This document shows, in pieces, positions 35,397 through 47,899 of a stretch of DNA of 64,000 nt. Below the pieces are notes generated by a model, which ran no database searches, was not told the origin of the DNA, and worked only from the letters and a program-made list of their open reading frames with translations. This DNA is from Synaphobranchus kaupii (lineage: Eukaryota; Chordata; Actinopteri; Anguilliformes; Synaphobranchidae). The stretch covers positions 48,844,620-48,908,619 of the forward strand of contig CM056380.1 of NCBI GenBank assembly GCA_029718625.1. The letters run 5' to 3'. Position numbers and translations under genes: made by a program. Every line of letters starts with the position of its first letter. Positions within the stretch are counted from its first letter, which is position 1.

Positions 35397-36707
35397 ATGC
35401 AATCAAGCTCAGGCACAATAATTGGATGGTCTTTTGGGTCTTTACATTGTTCATAAATATATTTTTTTGTTTTATTTCCAGTTTAAACCTGTGGGGAAAA
35501 TTAGTTTTGTTTTGTTTGATCTATGCATTAATTATTAAATATTTCATTAAAATGTTCATAAAAAAATGGGTTTTGTAAAAGATTTTTGTGCTTTGATAAA
35601 TACGGCATAATGTAAAGACACCTAATGGGTCTTCCAGAAGGCAGAATGCATGAATTTGTCAATCGCATTTAGGCTTACTGTGTTACTAGTTTTTTTTTTT
35701 CTTCTTTTATATCCACGGCTGAAAGACTGTGGTGTAGTTAGTTTTATATTCAATATAAATTTTTACAGTATCAATAACAAATAATAAATAAATATGCAAG
35801 AGTGTTGAAAATGACAGATTCAGTATCAGAGGGTGGAAAAGAATATTGGCCTAGCACAACCTCTGTTTTCATCTTGATGTCATTTTAAATAAACGTCAAA
35901 TCGCGTCAATGAAACTATAAGCATCATGGTCATTCATAAACACATACATAGTAATTTGTGAACTATGTGCACCTTAGCACAACACTTATTTTCTCAGTTA
36001 CTGGCTTTTAAATATTTTTAAATAACATTTGTAATGTCCGTGGTTACATTCAGTGAGTAAGTGAACATCTAAAAAGTGCTATTACAGTTTCTCAATTGGT
36101 AATACACAAATCCTGAGACACGGTCTACATTGTGCAAACCCCACAACAGTTAACGTGTTTTGGCACAACACTATATTTCACCTGAAAAAGGCCCTAAAAC
36201 ACTCAAAATGTTAAACTCACCTTCCAAAGGCAAATACATTTGCAGATAAGTACAACAATTTCAACAAATGGAAATCTCTCTGTCATTGTATAAACAAAGA
36301 CAAACAAAAGAATTATCATCAGTACGACATGGTTAACCCTGAATGCGTCTCACCATACTGAGACTGGTGTTCACCGAATGACTGTGATTAGAACCTGTCA
36401 CATCCAAGGACAAAGTAATAACTTTGGCAAACAAAAAGGGCATTATCTGTAAGACCTCAGTTAAGATGTATGAATTGCACCACAAACCCCTACATAAATA
36501 GGAGTAGATGTGGAAGTCTGGGAAATGTAGTCAAGGACAAAATACATGAGTGTACACTGTACAGTGAATTCCTGGATGTGTTGGATGGCCAGATTTTTAA
36601 AACTGAAAACCAAAAGAAAAAATTAATTCAGTATTTTTAGCATCTATAAAAAAAAAACATTATTGACATAGGCATAGCTCGCCTTCACCAGTGACTGCTA
36701 AAAGGTG
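35397..36707. other. AT-rich unique sequence between two arrays
   Basis: No exon of either host gene and no clear transposon ends. A segment around 36080-36180 (ttctcaattggtaatacac, ttttggcacaacac) has a transposon-like feel but I cannot name it. Confidence 0.45.
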
Positions 36708-39700
36708 AACTAGCAACACTATCACTAGCAACACTACGCTATCACTAGCAACGCTACCATAGCAACGCTACCATAGCAACACTACCACTAGCAACACTAC
36801 CACTAGCAACGCTACCACTAGCAACACTACCACTAGCAACGCTACCACTAGTAACGCTACCACTAGCAACACTACCACTAGCAACACCACTAGCAACGCT
36901 ACCACTAGCAACACTACCACTAGCAACACTACCACTAGCAGCGCTACCACTAGAAACGCTACCATAGCAACACTACCACTAGCAACACTACTAACAACGC
37001 TACCACTAGCAACACTACCACTAGCAACGCTACCACTAGCAACACTACCACTAGCAACACTACCACTAGCAACACTACCACTAGCAACGCTACCACTAGC
37101 AACACCACTAGCAACGCTACCACTAGCAACACTACCACTAGCAACGCTACCACTAGCAACACCACTAGCAACGCTACCACTAGCAACACTACCACTAGCA
37201 ACACTACCACTAGCAACACTACCACTAGCAACACTACCACTAGCAACACCACTAGCAGCACTACCACTAGCAACACCACTAGCAACACTACCACTAGCAA
37301 CGCTACCACTAGCAACACCACTAGCAACGCTACCACTAGCAACACTACCACTAGCAACACTACCACTAGCAACACCACTAGCAGCACTACCACTAGCAAC
37401 ACCACTAGCAACACTACCACTAGCAACGCTACCACTAGCAACACTACCACTAGCAACACTACCACTAGCAACGCTACCACTAGCAACACTACCACTAGCA
37501 ACACTACTAACAACGCTACCACTAGCAACACTACCACTAGCAACGCTACCACTAGCAACACTACCACTAGCAACACTACCACTAGCAACACTACCACTAG
37601 CAACGCTACCACTAGCAACACCACTAGCAACGCTACCACTAGCAACACTACCACTAGCAACGCTACCACTAGCAACACCACTAGCAACGCTACCACTAGC
37701 AACACTACCACTAGCAACACTACCACTAGCAACACTACCACTAGCAACACTACCACTAGCAACACTACCACTAGCAACACCACTAGCAGCACTACCACTA
37801 GCAACACCACTAGCAACACTACCACTAGCAACGCTACCACTAGCAACACCACTAGCAACGCTACCACTAGCAACACTACCACTAGCAACACTACCACTAG
37901 CAACACTACCACTAGCAACACCACTAGCAGCACTACCACTAGCAACACCACTAGCAACACTACCACTAGCAACGCTACCACTAGCAACACTACCACTAGC
38001 AACACTACCACTAGCAACGCTACCACTAGCAACACTACCACTAGCAACGCTACCACTAGCAACACTACCACTAGCAACACTACCACTAGCAACACTACCA
38101 CTAGCAACACTACCACTAGCAACGCTACCACTAGCAACACTACCACTAGCAACACTACCACTAGCAATGCTACCACTAGCAACACTACCACTAGCAACGC
38201 TACCACTAGCAACACTACCACTAGCAACGCTACCACTAGCAACGCTACCACTAGCAACGCTACCACTAGCAACACTACCACTAGCAACACTACCACTAGC
38301 AACACTACCACTAGCAACGCTACCACTAGCAACGCTACCACTAGCAACACTACCACTAGCAACACTACCACTAGCAACACTACCACTAGCAACACTACCA
38401 CTAGCAACACTACCACTAGCAACGCTACCACTAGCAACACCACTAGCAACACCACTAGCAACACTACCACTAGCAACACTACCACTAGCAGCACTACCAC
38501 TAGCAACACCACTAGCAACACTACCACTAGCAACACCACCACTAGCAGCACTACCACTAGCAACACCACCACTAGCAACACCACTAGCAGCACTACCACT
38601 AGCAACACTACCACTAGCAACGCTACCACTAGCAACACTACCACTAGCAACACTACCACTAGCAACACCACTAGCAACACTACCACTAGCAACACTACCA
38701 CTAGCAACACCACTAGCAACACTACCACTAGCAACACTACCACTAGCAACACTACCACTAGCAACACCACTAGCAACACTACCACTAGCAGCACTACCAC
38801 TAGCAACACCACTAGCAACACTACCACTAGCAACACTACCACTAGCAACACCACTAGCAACACTACCACTAGCAACACTACCACTAGCAACACCACTAGC
38901 AACACTACCACTAGCAACGCTACCACTAGCAACACCACTAGCAACGCTACCACTAGCAACGCTACCACTAGCAACGCTACCACTAGCAACACTACCACTA
39001 GCAACACTACCACTAGCAACGCTACCACTAGCAACACCACTAGCAACACTACCACTAGCAACGCTACCACTAGCAACACTACCACTAGCAACACTACCAC
39101 TAGCAACGCTACCACTAGCAACGCTACCACTAGCAACACTACCACTAGCAACGCTACCACTAGCAACGCTACCACTAGCAACACTACCACTAGCAACACT
39201 ACCACTAGCAACACCACTAGCAACGCTACCACTAGCAACACTACCACTAGCAACGCTACCATAGCAACACTACCACTAGCAACACTACCACTAGCAACAC
39301 CACTAGCAACACTACCACTAGCAGCACTACCACTAGCAACACCACCACTAGCAACACCACTAGCAGCACTACCACTAGCAACACTACGACTAGCAACGCT
39401 ACCACTAGCAACACTACCACTAGCAACACTACCACTAGCAACACCACTAGCAACACTACCACTAGCAACACTACCACTAGCAGCACTACCACTAGCAACA
39501 CCACTAGCAACACTACCACTAGCAACACTACCACTAGCAACACCACTAGCAACACTACCACTAGCAACACTACCACTAGCAACACCACTAGCAACACTAC
39601 CACTAGCAACACTACCACTAGCAACACCACTAGCAACGCTACCACTAGCAACGCTACCACTAGCAACACTACCACTAGCAACACTACCACTAGCAACGCT

Positions 39701-41090
39701 ACCACTAGCAACACCACTAGCAACACTACCACTAGCAACGCTACCACTAGCAACACTACCACTAGCAACACTACCACTAGCAACGCTACCACTAGCAACG
39801 CTACCACTAGCAACACTACCACTAGCAACGCTACCACTAGCAACACCACTAGCAACACTACCACTAGCAACGCTACCACTAGCAACACTACCACTAGCAA
39901 CACTACCACTAGCAACACCACTAGCAACGCTACCACTAGCAACACTACCACTAGCAACGCTACCATAGCAACACTACCACTAGCAACACTACCACTAGCA
40001 ACACCACTAGCAACACTACCACTAGCAACACCACTAGCAACACTACCACTAGCAACACTACCACTAGCAACACTACCACTAGCAACGCTACCATAGCAAC
40101 ACTACCACTAGCAACACTACCACTAGCAACACTACCACTAGCAACACTACCACTAGCAACGCTACCACTAGCAACACTACCACTAGCAACGCTACCATAG
40201 CAACACTACCACTAGCAACACTACCACTAGCAGCACTACCACTAGCAACACCACTAGCAACACTACCACTAGCAACGCTACCACTAGCAACACTACCACT
40301 AGCAACACCACTAGCAACACTACCACTAGCAACGCTACCATAGCAACACTACCACTAGCAACACTACCACTAGCAACACTACCACTAGCAACACCACTAG
40401 CAACGCTACCACTAGCAACGCTACCACTAGCAACGCTACCATAGCAACACTACCACTAGCAACACTACCACTAGCAACACTACCACTAGCAACACCACTA
40501 GCAACGCTACCACTAGCAACGCTACCACTAGCAACACTACCACTAGCAGCACTACCACTAGCAACGCTACCACTAGCAACACTACCACTAGCAGCACTAC
40601 CACTAGCAACACCACTAGCAACACTACCACTAGCAACGCTACCATAGCAACACTACCACTAGCAACACTACCACTAGCAACACCACTAGCAACACTACCA
40701 CTAGCAACGCTACCATAGCAACACTACCACTAGCAACACTACCACTAGCAACACTACCACTAGCAACACCACGAGCAACGCTACCACTAGCAACACCACT
40801 AGCAACACTACCACTAGCAACACCACTAGCAACACCACTAGCAACGCTACCACTAGCAACGCTAACACTAGCAACACTACCACTAGCAACGCTACCACTA
40901 GCAACGCTACCACTAGCAACACTACCACTAGCAACACCACTAGCAACGCTACCACTAGCAACGCTACCACTAGCAACACTACCACTAGCAACGCTACCAC
41001 TAGCAACACTACCACTAGCAACACCACTAGCAACACTACCACTAGCAACGCTACCACTAGCAACACTACCACTAGCAACACTACCACTAG
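36708..41090. repeat. 12/15-bp (accactagcaac) minisatellite, left part, about 4.4 kb
   Basis: Built from two units that mix freely: 15 bp (gctaccactagcaac or actaccactagcaac) and 12 bp (accactagcaac), with rarer agcagc and ccatagcaac variants. Since 12 and 15 are multiples of three, both strands stay open for hundreds of codons (for example 36959-39262 on the minus strand). These frames read only LLVV or PLAT repeats and are not genes. The array is interrupted at 41090 by the gypsy element and resumes at 47900. Confidence 0.97.
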
Positions 41091-41478
41091 TGTTACGACC
41101 CCGCTAGGGAAGGGGCAACATGAAAAACGGAGACCACGACCAAGCTTGTGAGGTTATATAAAGTAATTTATTTATAATAAGAAATCAATATAAAATGAAT
41201 GGATGCGTGTAGTCATATATACAAACGAATAATGAGAAAATGGATGCGTGTAAGTATATAGAGCATGTGAGCTCAAAGTAACAAACCATCAGCAAATCAA
41301 AATGGAAAAACCACTGGCCAAACGCCAGGCTCTCGAAAGGAGGATCAGGAGGCCTCACAAGATGGAAACGGCGTCCTTTTATGCGGTCGCAAACAGGTGT
41401 GCCGCATTCCCCAGATTGGCATGGATACCCAGCGGCACCCGCAGGTATACACCAGCAGAGGCCGCTAGGGTCGTCACA
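41091..41478 (-). repeat. 3' LTR of the gypsy element
   Basis: On the + strand it starts tgttacgaccccgctaggg and ends gctagggtcgtcaca, so the ends form TG..CA-type inverted termini. By eye it differs from the other LTR at a single base (tatataaag here, tatatgaag there, near 41160). Confidence 0.95.
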
Positions 41479-41489
41479 CGCCCCCTCCA
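41479..41489 (-). promoter_or_regulatory. Polypurine tract of the gypsy element
   Basis: Read on the minus strand the bases just before the 3' LTR are ttggagggggcg, a purine run positioned to prime plus-strand DNA synthesis. Confidence 0.6.
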
Positions 41490-41987
41490 AAATGTGTCGC
41501 ACCAGCGGCACACAAAACCCTATAAAAAAAACATTAAACAAAGGAAACCTTTATCTTTACATACGTCAAGCTAAAACCATAAAACAGACCTTACACGCGG
41601 TAGCTCTCCAAGGTACTAACCACGCGGCCACACAACCGCGAACCGATTCTGTTACCATCACCGACAACGGAGAAAGTCCAAGGTCCACCACGTGAACCAC
41701 GTGATACCCACGGGTGCAACCGCCATCGCAGCACAATATTTCAAATTCTCCGTACAAAACGTAACGGCGAAGCGTGTAAGAAGCAGTCTCAACAAAGAAG
41801 AAAAAGGAGAAAGAAAAACCACCATCATACCACCACCCGCCGGCAGAGTACCAGCGCATCACAAGACACCCCAAACTTCAGCAGCAGCTGCATGACCACT
41901 CCAGCTTCCACCGCGGCGCCACGGTAAAGTAAGAGCAGGAACACAGACACAGACAGGAGCAGGAGAGAAACAGGACACTGGTAAATG

Positions 41988-42683
41988 TTAAACAGGAGCA
42001 CGGGACAATGCGTCCGCCAAAACGTTGTCACGGCCCTTGATATGGCGCACATCTAACGAATAAGCCTGCAAAAACAAGCACCACCGCATTAAGCGTTGGT
42101 TTGGGCACTGCAGCGAAGTCAAAAAAGTAAGAGGGTTGTGATCAGTAAAAACAACCAAGGGAACGGCATCATTCCCCACATAGACCTCAAAATGCTGCAG
42201 GGCCCATACCAACGCCAACGCCTCTTTCTCAATCGTCGAGTAATTAATTTGAAACTTATTAAACTTACGCGAGAAATAACCAACCGGACGGTCCACCCCC
42301 GATTCATCTCGTTGTAACAGCACCGCCCCTGCACCCACAGCACTAGCATCAACCTGAAGGGAAAAAGACCTTTCCATACAGGGAGCTGCCAAAACAGGTG
42401 CAGAACTCAACAAATGCTTTACCTCATCGAAGGCAGCCTTACATGAATCGCTCCAAATATAAATAGCTTTTCCTTTTAGTAAGTTAGTCAGGGGAGCCAC
42501 CACCGAGGAAAAGTTTGGACAAAACCCCCTATAAAAACCGGCCATGCCAAGAAAACGCATTAATTCCTTCTTACTAGTGGGTACAGGGTAGTTAGAGATG
42601 GCAATAACTTTTGCATTCACGGGGCGAACTTCCCCACGTCCGACCACCTTGCCGAGGTAGGTGACCGTGGCCCTCGCACTCAC
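41988..42683 (-). pseudogene. Gypsy pol, end of RT and RNase H (out of frame with the main ORF)
   Basis: This frame continues where the large polyprotein frame leaves the RT domain. It carries the RT connection region (LGMAGFYRGFCPNF), then RNase H with motifs VDASAVGAG, EKEALALVWAL and FTDHNPLTFL, supplying the acidic D, E and D residues, and ends with ADALSRAPV and a stop. The visible ATG at 42683 is inside the domain and not a real start. The offset from the main frame around 42680 is most simply a small indel: two bases appear to be missing, or one gained. RNase H therefore cannot be made from this copy without a frameshift event. Confidence 0.85.
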
Positions 42684-45600
42684 ACTTCGCGAGGTTCACG
42701 GTCAACCCAGCCTCGGCAAGGTGCCGAAACAATGCAGACATGCGAACGACATGCTGTTCCCAAGAGTCACTAAAAATCACCACATCGTCTAAATACGCCG
42801 CACAACCTTCCAAGCCCAAAATAACCTTATTAATTAAACGTTGAAACGTAGAAGGGGCGTTTCGAAGCCCAAAACTCATGACCTGATAAGAAAACAGGCC
42901 GCCAGGTGTAATAAAGGCAGAAATCTCTGCCGCGCGAGGCGTTAGCGGGACCTGCCAGTATCCTCGCATCAAATCAAACTTACTAACAAAACTGGCAGCC
43001 CCCACCATATCGATACAATCCTCCATACGCGGTAGAGGGTAGGAGTCTGGTTTCGTCACAGCATTTACTTTACGGTAGTCTGTACAAAATCGAAACGTAC
43101 GGTCAGGCTTGGAAACGAGGAGGCAAGGCGATGCCCAGCTGGAAAAAGAAGGAACAGCAATGTTATTGGCAAGCATATACGAAATCTCAGCGTCTAGACA
43201 CTTTCGCTTTTCGGGAGACACTCTATAAAAGCGCTGCCGAATAGGCTTCGAGTCGCCGACATCTATATCATGTTCAAACCATGTTGTACGCGACGGGGTA
43301 TCCGAGAATAATGAAAGATGGCCTTTAATGAGCGCAGCCACATCAATACGCTGCGCGTCCGACAAATAAGACAATTGGTCATCAAGCGAAGCTAAATACT
43401 CAGAATTATTCAAACGGCCTTTAAATACAGACTCATCAGGCAACCTGATATCCTCTGGAGCCGCACTTGCAGACACATACCACGGAGGAAATTCAAAATC
43501 CCCCGAAACTAGTGTCTCCTTAACCTCTACCGGTGACACCAGGGCCACAGATTTAGGTGTCAAAGCGGACGTGTCTGTGACACTCGCGTCAGCTGCAGAG
43601 TGATAGGGCTTAAGTAAATTAACATGGCATAATTGATTTCTCTTTTTTCGATCTGGTGTTAAAATCATATAATCACGAGGAGAAATCTGGCACTCCACCA
43701 CGTAAGGGCCAGAAAACCTCGCTTGAAACGAAGAACCCACTACTGGCAACAGAGCCAGCACACGATCACCTGGCAAGAAGGTACGGGTCTCAGTCCGACG
43801 ATCAAACAGTTTTTTCATTTTTTCCTGTGAACGAGAAAGATTCAATTTAGCAAATTTGCAGGTTTGATACAAACGTAAGCGGAAAGAATTAACATAATCC
43901 AACAGATTTTGTGGAGGGTCGGTTATCTGCCATCCTTCCCCCATTAACGCAAGGGGGCCCTTTGGCACATGCCCGAACACCAAATCATTCGGACTAAAGC
44001 CCGTACTCTCCTGCACGACCTCTCGAGCAGAGAGTAACAACCAAGGAAGCCCTTCCTGCCAATCTCGACTCATCTCTGTACAGTATGCTCGTAACATTGA
44101 TTTTAAAGTGGAATGAAAACGCTCCAGAGCACCCTGACTCTGGGGATGATATGCACTAGAGACGTTATGCTTGACCCGGAGTGTCCTAAGAACCTGTTTA
44201 AATATTTTAGATGTAAAATTAGACCCTTGGTCACTCTGTACAACCGTAGGAATACCAAAAATAGACATGAACTCCGTAAGAGCTTTCATAACGGACCGGG
44301 CAGTAATATTGCGCAGCGGATATGCGGCAGGATAACGAGTGGCCTGGCACATGACGGTTAACAGATATTTACACCCAGACTTAGAAACCGGCACTGGACC
44401 TACACAGTCAACAATCAGATGATCAAAAGAAGTAGCCATCGGAGGAATAGGGTGCAACGGGGCAGGTTTAATAGCCTGATTGGGCTTACCCGTTAACTGA
44501 CACACTTTACACGTCCGACAATACCGAGCCACATCTGACTTTAGCCGAGGCCAGAAAAACTGACGTAATATACGATTATAAGTTTTTCTAACACCAAAAT
44601 GACCAGCCGTCTCGTTATGGGAAAGCTGCAAAACCAAGTCTCTAAACTTCACAGGAACTACAGTCTGCATAATTTCACTCCCAGGCATCAGATCACAATA
44701 GCGCCATTTTCTGACTAGTAAGCCATCTAATAACTGATACGAAGCAGTAACAGAAACTTTCGGATCAGCAGTGTCAACACAATTAAATAGCTCAACCAAC
44801 GAGGAATCGTCTCGCTGGGCATCTATTAGGTCCGCACGAGCGATAGAGGGCAATGAATAATCAAAGGGCTTTAACTCTACAATGGGAGAGATACTAGAAT
44901 CCAACTTAATACCAGGGTCAGAGATGACCGTGCAAGTCTGCTCCAGTTTAGGTTCTGGAATGCTTAAGTTCTTAAAGCGCTCCTTCGCACGAGTAACGGC
45001 ACAAGCAGTGAACACCTCAGGGAAGCAACGCAAACAGTCATCAGCCCCCACAGTGGAGAACGAAACGTCATTGACCCTCAAAGGGGGCGGAACATCCTTC
45101 CACACCCAACTCCCAGCCAAATCATTACCCAAAATTACCTGTACACCAACCACAGGCAACGTCGGTCGCACTGCCAACAGTACGTTCCCCTTCACCAGGT
45201 CAGACTGTAAAATGACTTTATGCAAAGGCACTCGGAGGGGAGACAGCCCTATCCCACGGACTAAGACACTGGTCCCTGAGTTTGTATTTTCAGAAAAGGG
45301 TAACACCGATCCCAGCACAAAAGACTGCGCAGCCCCCGTGTCCCTTAGAACACGGACAGGGATGGGCGACGAATCGTTATTCAAAGAAACAGTACCCATT
45401 GTAATGAAAGCATTCTCCTCATTAAATTCAGACACCAACGAAGGCTCCGGTAGCTTAACCTCTGAGGAGAAAGGAAAGACAGAATGAGCTACAGTTTCAA
45501 CCAGCGAAATGGAACGCGGCATCTCTCTAGAGAATCTATCTCGGTCAGATGACTTAGAAGAGTTATATTTATGCACTGGACACTCTTTATTGAAATGCCC

Positions 45601-46881
45601 CTTGTTTTTACAGGCAAAACAAACACGGGATTCATCACACTTTCCGTCAGTACCTTTTAGGATTTGCACTACCTTGGAAGAACGATCATGATGTTGGTCA
45701 CGCCAAGAAAAACTAGAAGAATGTGAACTGCTACTGCCAACTCGTGGAGAGTTATGAGAATTACCTTTAGCCTTATACACTTGATATTGATGTTTTTGCG
45801 TCAAATTATAATTGTCCACCAGAACCGCTGCTTTCGCGGCTGTGGCCACATCCTGCTGCTGAGACAAATAAGCCGCAGCATGATCGGGAAGAGTATTCTT
45901 AAACTGCTCCAAAAGAATTAAATTCCACAAGCGGTCATAATCGGCAGCCGCATTAGAGGCATTACACCAACGCTTAAAGTGCAAACTCAACTCTCGCACA
46001 AATTCCACATTAGTCTGGCGATCAGCTTTCCTCCAAGTTCTAAATTTTTGGCGATACGCTTCGGGCACTAGCTCATATGCTGTCAAGACGGCATCTTTAA
46101 GATCCGCATAAGTAAAAACGGACTGTTGCATAAGAACGGAATAAGCCTCTCGGGCCTTACCAGTGAGAACAGACTGTAACAAGAGAATCCGGTCCTTCTC
46201 TGACCAACCTCGAGACTCAGCTGTATGTTCAAACACCAAAAAAAACGTATCTGGATCTTTTTCGTCAAACGTGGGAACCAGACGTATATGACGCGAAATG
46301 TCAGAACTACGATCACCTGGTTCCAATGCTGACGCCTCTAATTTAGGCGTTTTTTCCATCGCAGCCAATTTCGCTAAACGGAACTCATTATCAACTTTTT
46401 GAGTTTCAATTACCAAACGGATTTCATTTTCAGCTTTTTGCATCTTTTCTTGCATAGCCAATTTCTTCTCCTCAAGAGCCAGTTTTTCTCTGTCAAAAGC
46501 CAATTGTTCCAAAGCCAATTTTTCTTTTAAGGCCAATTCCTGAGACTTAACTTTTAAAGCACTTCGACTTAACTTGCCCCACTCCTCGGTATCACTGCCA
46601 CTTGAGTCAGTCCCAGTGGATGAATTAAACACAACAGGTGGGGGAGGCAAAACTACAGCTTCTGGACTAAAATCTTTATTCATCGCTATTGTAGCAACCG
46701 CACTCTGCCAATCACGCTTACGCGTAGAACTTTTACCCAACTCGGGAAAGTCACTTAACGCAACCATCCAATGCGCTAAGAGATCCTTCAAATCAGGGAC
46801 AGTGAGAACAAGGAAATCATCATGAGACTGATTATCAACAAAGGCTTTAACCCTAGGTCGAGTCAATTCCGGACCAGACAT
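42592..46881 (-). CDS. Gypsy gag-pol polyprotein: Gag, zinc knuckle, protease, integrase, RT
   Basis: Read from 46881 (MSGPEL; an in-frame ATG also exists at 46935, and I prefer the later one because homology-like sequence starts there). Residues below are counted from the 46935 ATG. Gag has a long lysine/glutamate coiled-coil (about 125-195), a SCAN-like helical capsid region (about 215-380) and a CCHC zinc knuckle (C439, C442, H447, C452). Protease shows DTGA at 532-535. Integrase follows, with an HHCC zinc region (H773, H779, C809, C812), DDE residues near D843, D902 and E938, and a GPY/F module near 1073-1111. RT comes last with YLDD at 1381-1384. The last codons after about 1396 are out of frame with the rest of pol. 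Confidence 0.93.
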   Translation of the reverse strand: MSGPELTRPRVKAFVDNQSHDDFLVLTVPDLKDLLAHWMVALSDFPELGKSSTRKRDWQSAVATIAMNKDFSPEAVVLPPPPVVFNSSTGTDSSGSDTEEWGKLSRSALKVKSQELALKEKLALEQLAFDREKLALEEKKLAMQEKMQKAENEIRLVIETQKVDNEFRLAKLAAMEKTPKLEASALEPGDRSSDISRHIRLVPTFDEKDPDTFFLVFEHTAESRGWSEKDRILLLQSVLTGKAREAYSVLMQQSVFTYADLKDAVLTAYELVPEAYRQKFRTWRKADRQTNVEFVRELSLHFKRWCNASNAAADYDRLWNLILLEQFKNTLPDHAAAYLSQQQDVATAAKAAVLVDNYNLTQKHQYQVYKAKGNSHNSPRVGSSSSHSSSFSWRDQHHDRSSKVVQILKGTDGKCDESRVCFACKNKGHFNKECPVHKYNSSKSSDRDRFSREMPRSISLVETVAHSVFPFSSEVKLPEPSLVSEFNEENAFITMGTVSLNNDSSPIPVRVLRDTGAAQSFVLGSVLPFSENTNSGTSVLVRGIGLSPLRVPLHKVILQSDLVKGNVLLAVRPTLPVVGVQVILGNDLAGSWVWKDVPPPLRVNDVSFSTVGADDCLRCFPEVFTACAVTRAKERFKNLSIPEPKLEQTCTVISDPGIKLDSSISPIVELKPFDYSLPSIARADLIDAQRDDSSLVELFNCVDTADPKVSVTASYQLLDGLLVRKWRYCDLMPGSEIMQTVVPVKFRDLVLQLSHNETAGHFGVRKTYNRILRQFFWPRLKSDVARYCRTCKVCQLTGKPNQAIKPAPLHPIPPMATSFDHLIVDCVGPVPVSKSGCKYLLTVMCQATRYPAAYPLRNITARSVMKALTEFMSIFGIPTVVQSDQGSNFTSKIFKQVLRTLRVKHNVSSAYHPQSQGALERFHSTLKSMLRAYCTEMSRDWQEGLPWLLLSAREVVQESTGFSPNDLVFGHVPKGPLALMGEGWQITDPPQNLLDYVNSFRLRLYQTCKFAKLNLSRSQEKMKKLFDRRTETRTFLPGDRVLALLPVVGSSFQARFSGPYVVECQISPRDYMILTPDRKKRNQLCHVNLLKPYHSAADASVTDTSALTPKSVALVSPVEVKETLVSGDFEFPPWYVSASAAPEDIRLPDESVFKGRLNNSEYLASLDDQLSYLSDAQRIDVAALIKGHLSLFSDTPSRTTWFEHDIDVGDSKPIRQRFYRVSPEKRKCLDAEISYMLANNIAVPSFSSWASPCLLVSKPDRTFRFCTDYRKVNAVTKPDSYPLPRMEDCIDMVGAASFVSKFDLMRGYWQVPLTPRAAEISAFITPGGLFSYQVMSFGLRNAPSTFQRLINKVILGLEGCAAYLDDVVIFSDSWEQHVVRMSALFRHLAEAGLTVNLAKCECEGHGHLPRQGGRTWGSSPRECKSYCHL

Positions 46882-47486
46882 TTCGCGTAATTTTAAATAA
46901 CTGCTAGTAATCACAAAGGAGCATCCCACCCTCAATAACTTACCTAAACCTCTAGAGGTTTACACCAGTGGGTGTTCCTAAACTAGCTAACTCACTAGCT
47001 CCTACCGAGCCCCTAGTCTTCATACAGCTAGTAAGGAAATTAGATATACATCAAATAACACCACCCGGAGGAGCCGTTTGGGATTCGACGTATATCTTGG
47101 TATCCGTTCACCGCACAGATTTAATACATAACCGGGTGCTCAGCGTACCTCAAAGTGAGTGCCACGCCGCTTCAGCCTAATCAGGATAAAAGACATGCTC
47201 CAATGTGATTACTCAATAGTTTCTTACTCACTCTTCACCCAACAGGATTCCCAAAAAGCCAAAAACACGGACTGTAAGAACGGAGCTCCAAAACATTCCA
47301 ATCCTCCTCCAGAGAGAAAAATGAACAAACTACAAATAAGCAATAAATAAACGTAACAGGTTAATTAAACGTAACACCAACTCACAAACTGGCTTTGTCT
47401 CCAACCCTACCGAAATTCCACAGTTCTCCCGCATACTCTGGAAACGGTAATCAAAATATCTGAAAAGAGCCCCAAAGGCAAAACAA

Positions 47487-47505
47487 ATCCCGGCGCGAGC
47501 CCCCA
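47487..47505 (-). promoter_or_regulatory. Primer-binding site, tRNA-Pro-like
   Basis: On the minus strand, six bases after the 5' LTR, the sequence reads tgggggctcgcgccgggat. The first ten bases equal the proline-tRNA primer site known from gammaretroviruses, and the remainder matches it with one inserted or changed base. It primes minus-strand DNA synthesis. Confidence 0.7.
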
Positions 47506-47511
47506 ATTTCA

Positions 47512-47899
47512 TGTTACGACCCCGCTAGGGAAGGGGCAACATGAAAAACGGAGACCACGACCAAGCTTGTGAGGTTATATGAAGTAATTTATTTATAATA
47601 AGAAATCAATATAAAATGAATGGATGCGTGTAGTCATATATACAAACGAATAATGAGAAAATGGATGCGTGTAAGTATATAGAGCATGTGAGCTCAAAGT
47701 AACAAACCATCAGCAAATCAAAATGGAAAAACCACTGGCCAAACGCCAGGCTCTCGAAAGGAGGATCAGGAGGCCTCACAAGATGGAAACGGCGTCCTTT
47801 TATGCGGTCGCAAACAGGTGTGCCGCATTCCCCAGATTGGCATGGATACCCAGCGGCACCCGCAGGTATACACCAGCAGAGGCCGCTAGGGTCGTCACA
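47512..47899 (-). repeat. 5' LTR of the gypsy element (promoter-bearing)
   Basis: 388 bp, the same length as the 3' LTR and differing by one visible base. It should carry the element's minus-strand promoter. The + strand shows an AT-rich middle (47570-47660) that could hold the TATA and poly(A) signals, but I cannot place them firmly. Confidence 0.93.

Larger units (their letters stand above)
41091..47899 (-). mobile_element. Complete Gmr1-type Ty3/gypsy LTR retrotransposon
   Basis: Two 388-bp LTRs bound a 6.8-kb element transcribed on the minus strand, with a primer-binding site, a gag-pol reading frame and a purine tract in the expected places. The pol order is protease, integrase, reverse transcriptase, RNase H. 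That order marks the Gmr1 group of deuterostome gypsy elements, named from Atlantic cod, in contrast with the usual RT-RNaseH-integrase order. No envelope-like ORF is present. The target is the 12/15-bp minisatellite, with ctag on both flanks (41087-41090, 47900-47903), a 4-bp duplication, or actag if one base is shared with the LTR end. Confidence 0.95.

Noticed and set aside
36959..39262. 767-codon minus-strand frame, and a 365-codon + strand frame at 38167-39264
   Set aside because: Both are translations of the 12/15-bp satellite and read only LLVV or PLAT repeats; the opposite strand is equally open and no splice or start context exists.
41188..41541. 118-codon minus-strand frame and + strand frames over the 3' LTR
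   Set aside because: They overlap the LTR and untranslated region of the gypsy element and show no env-like or other domain.
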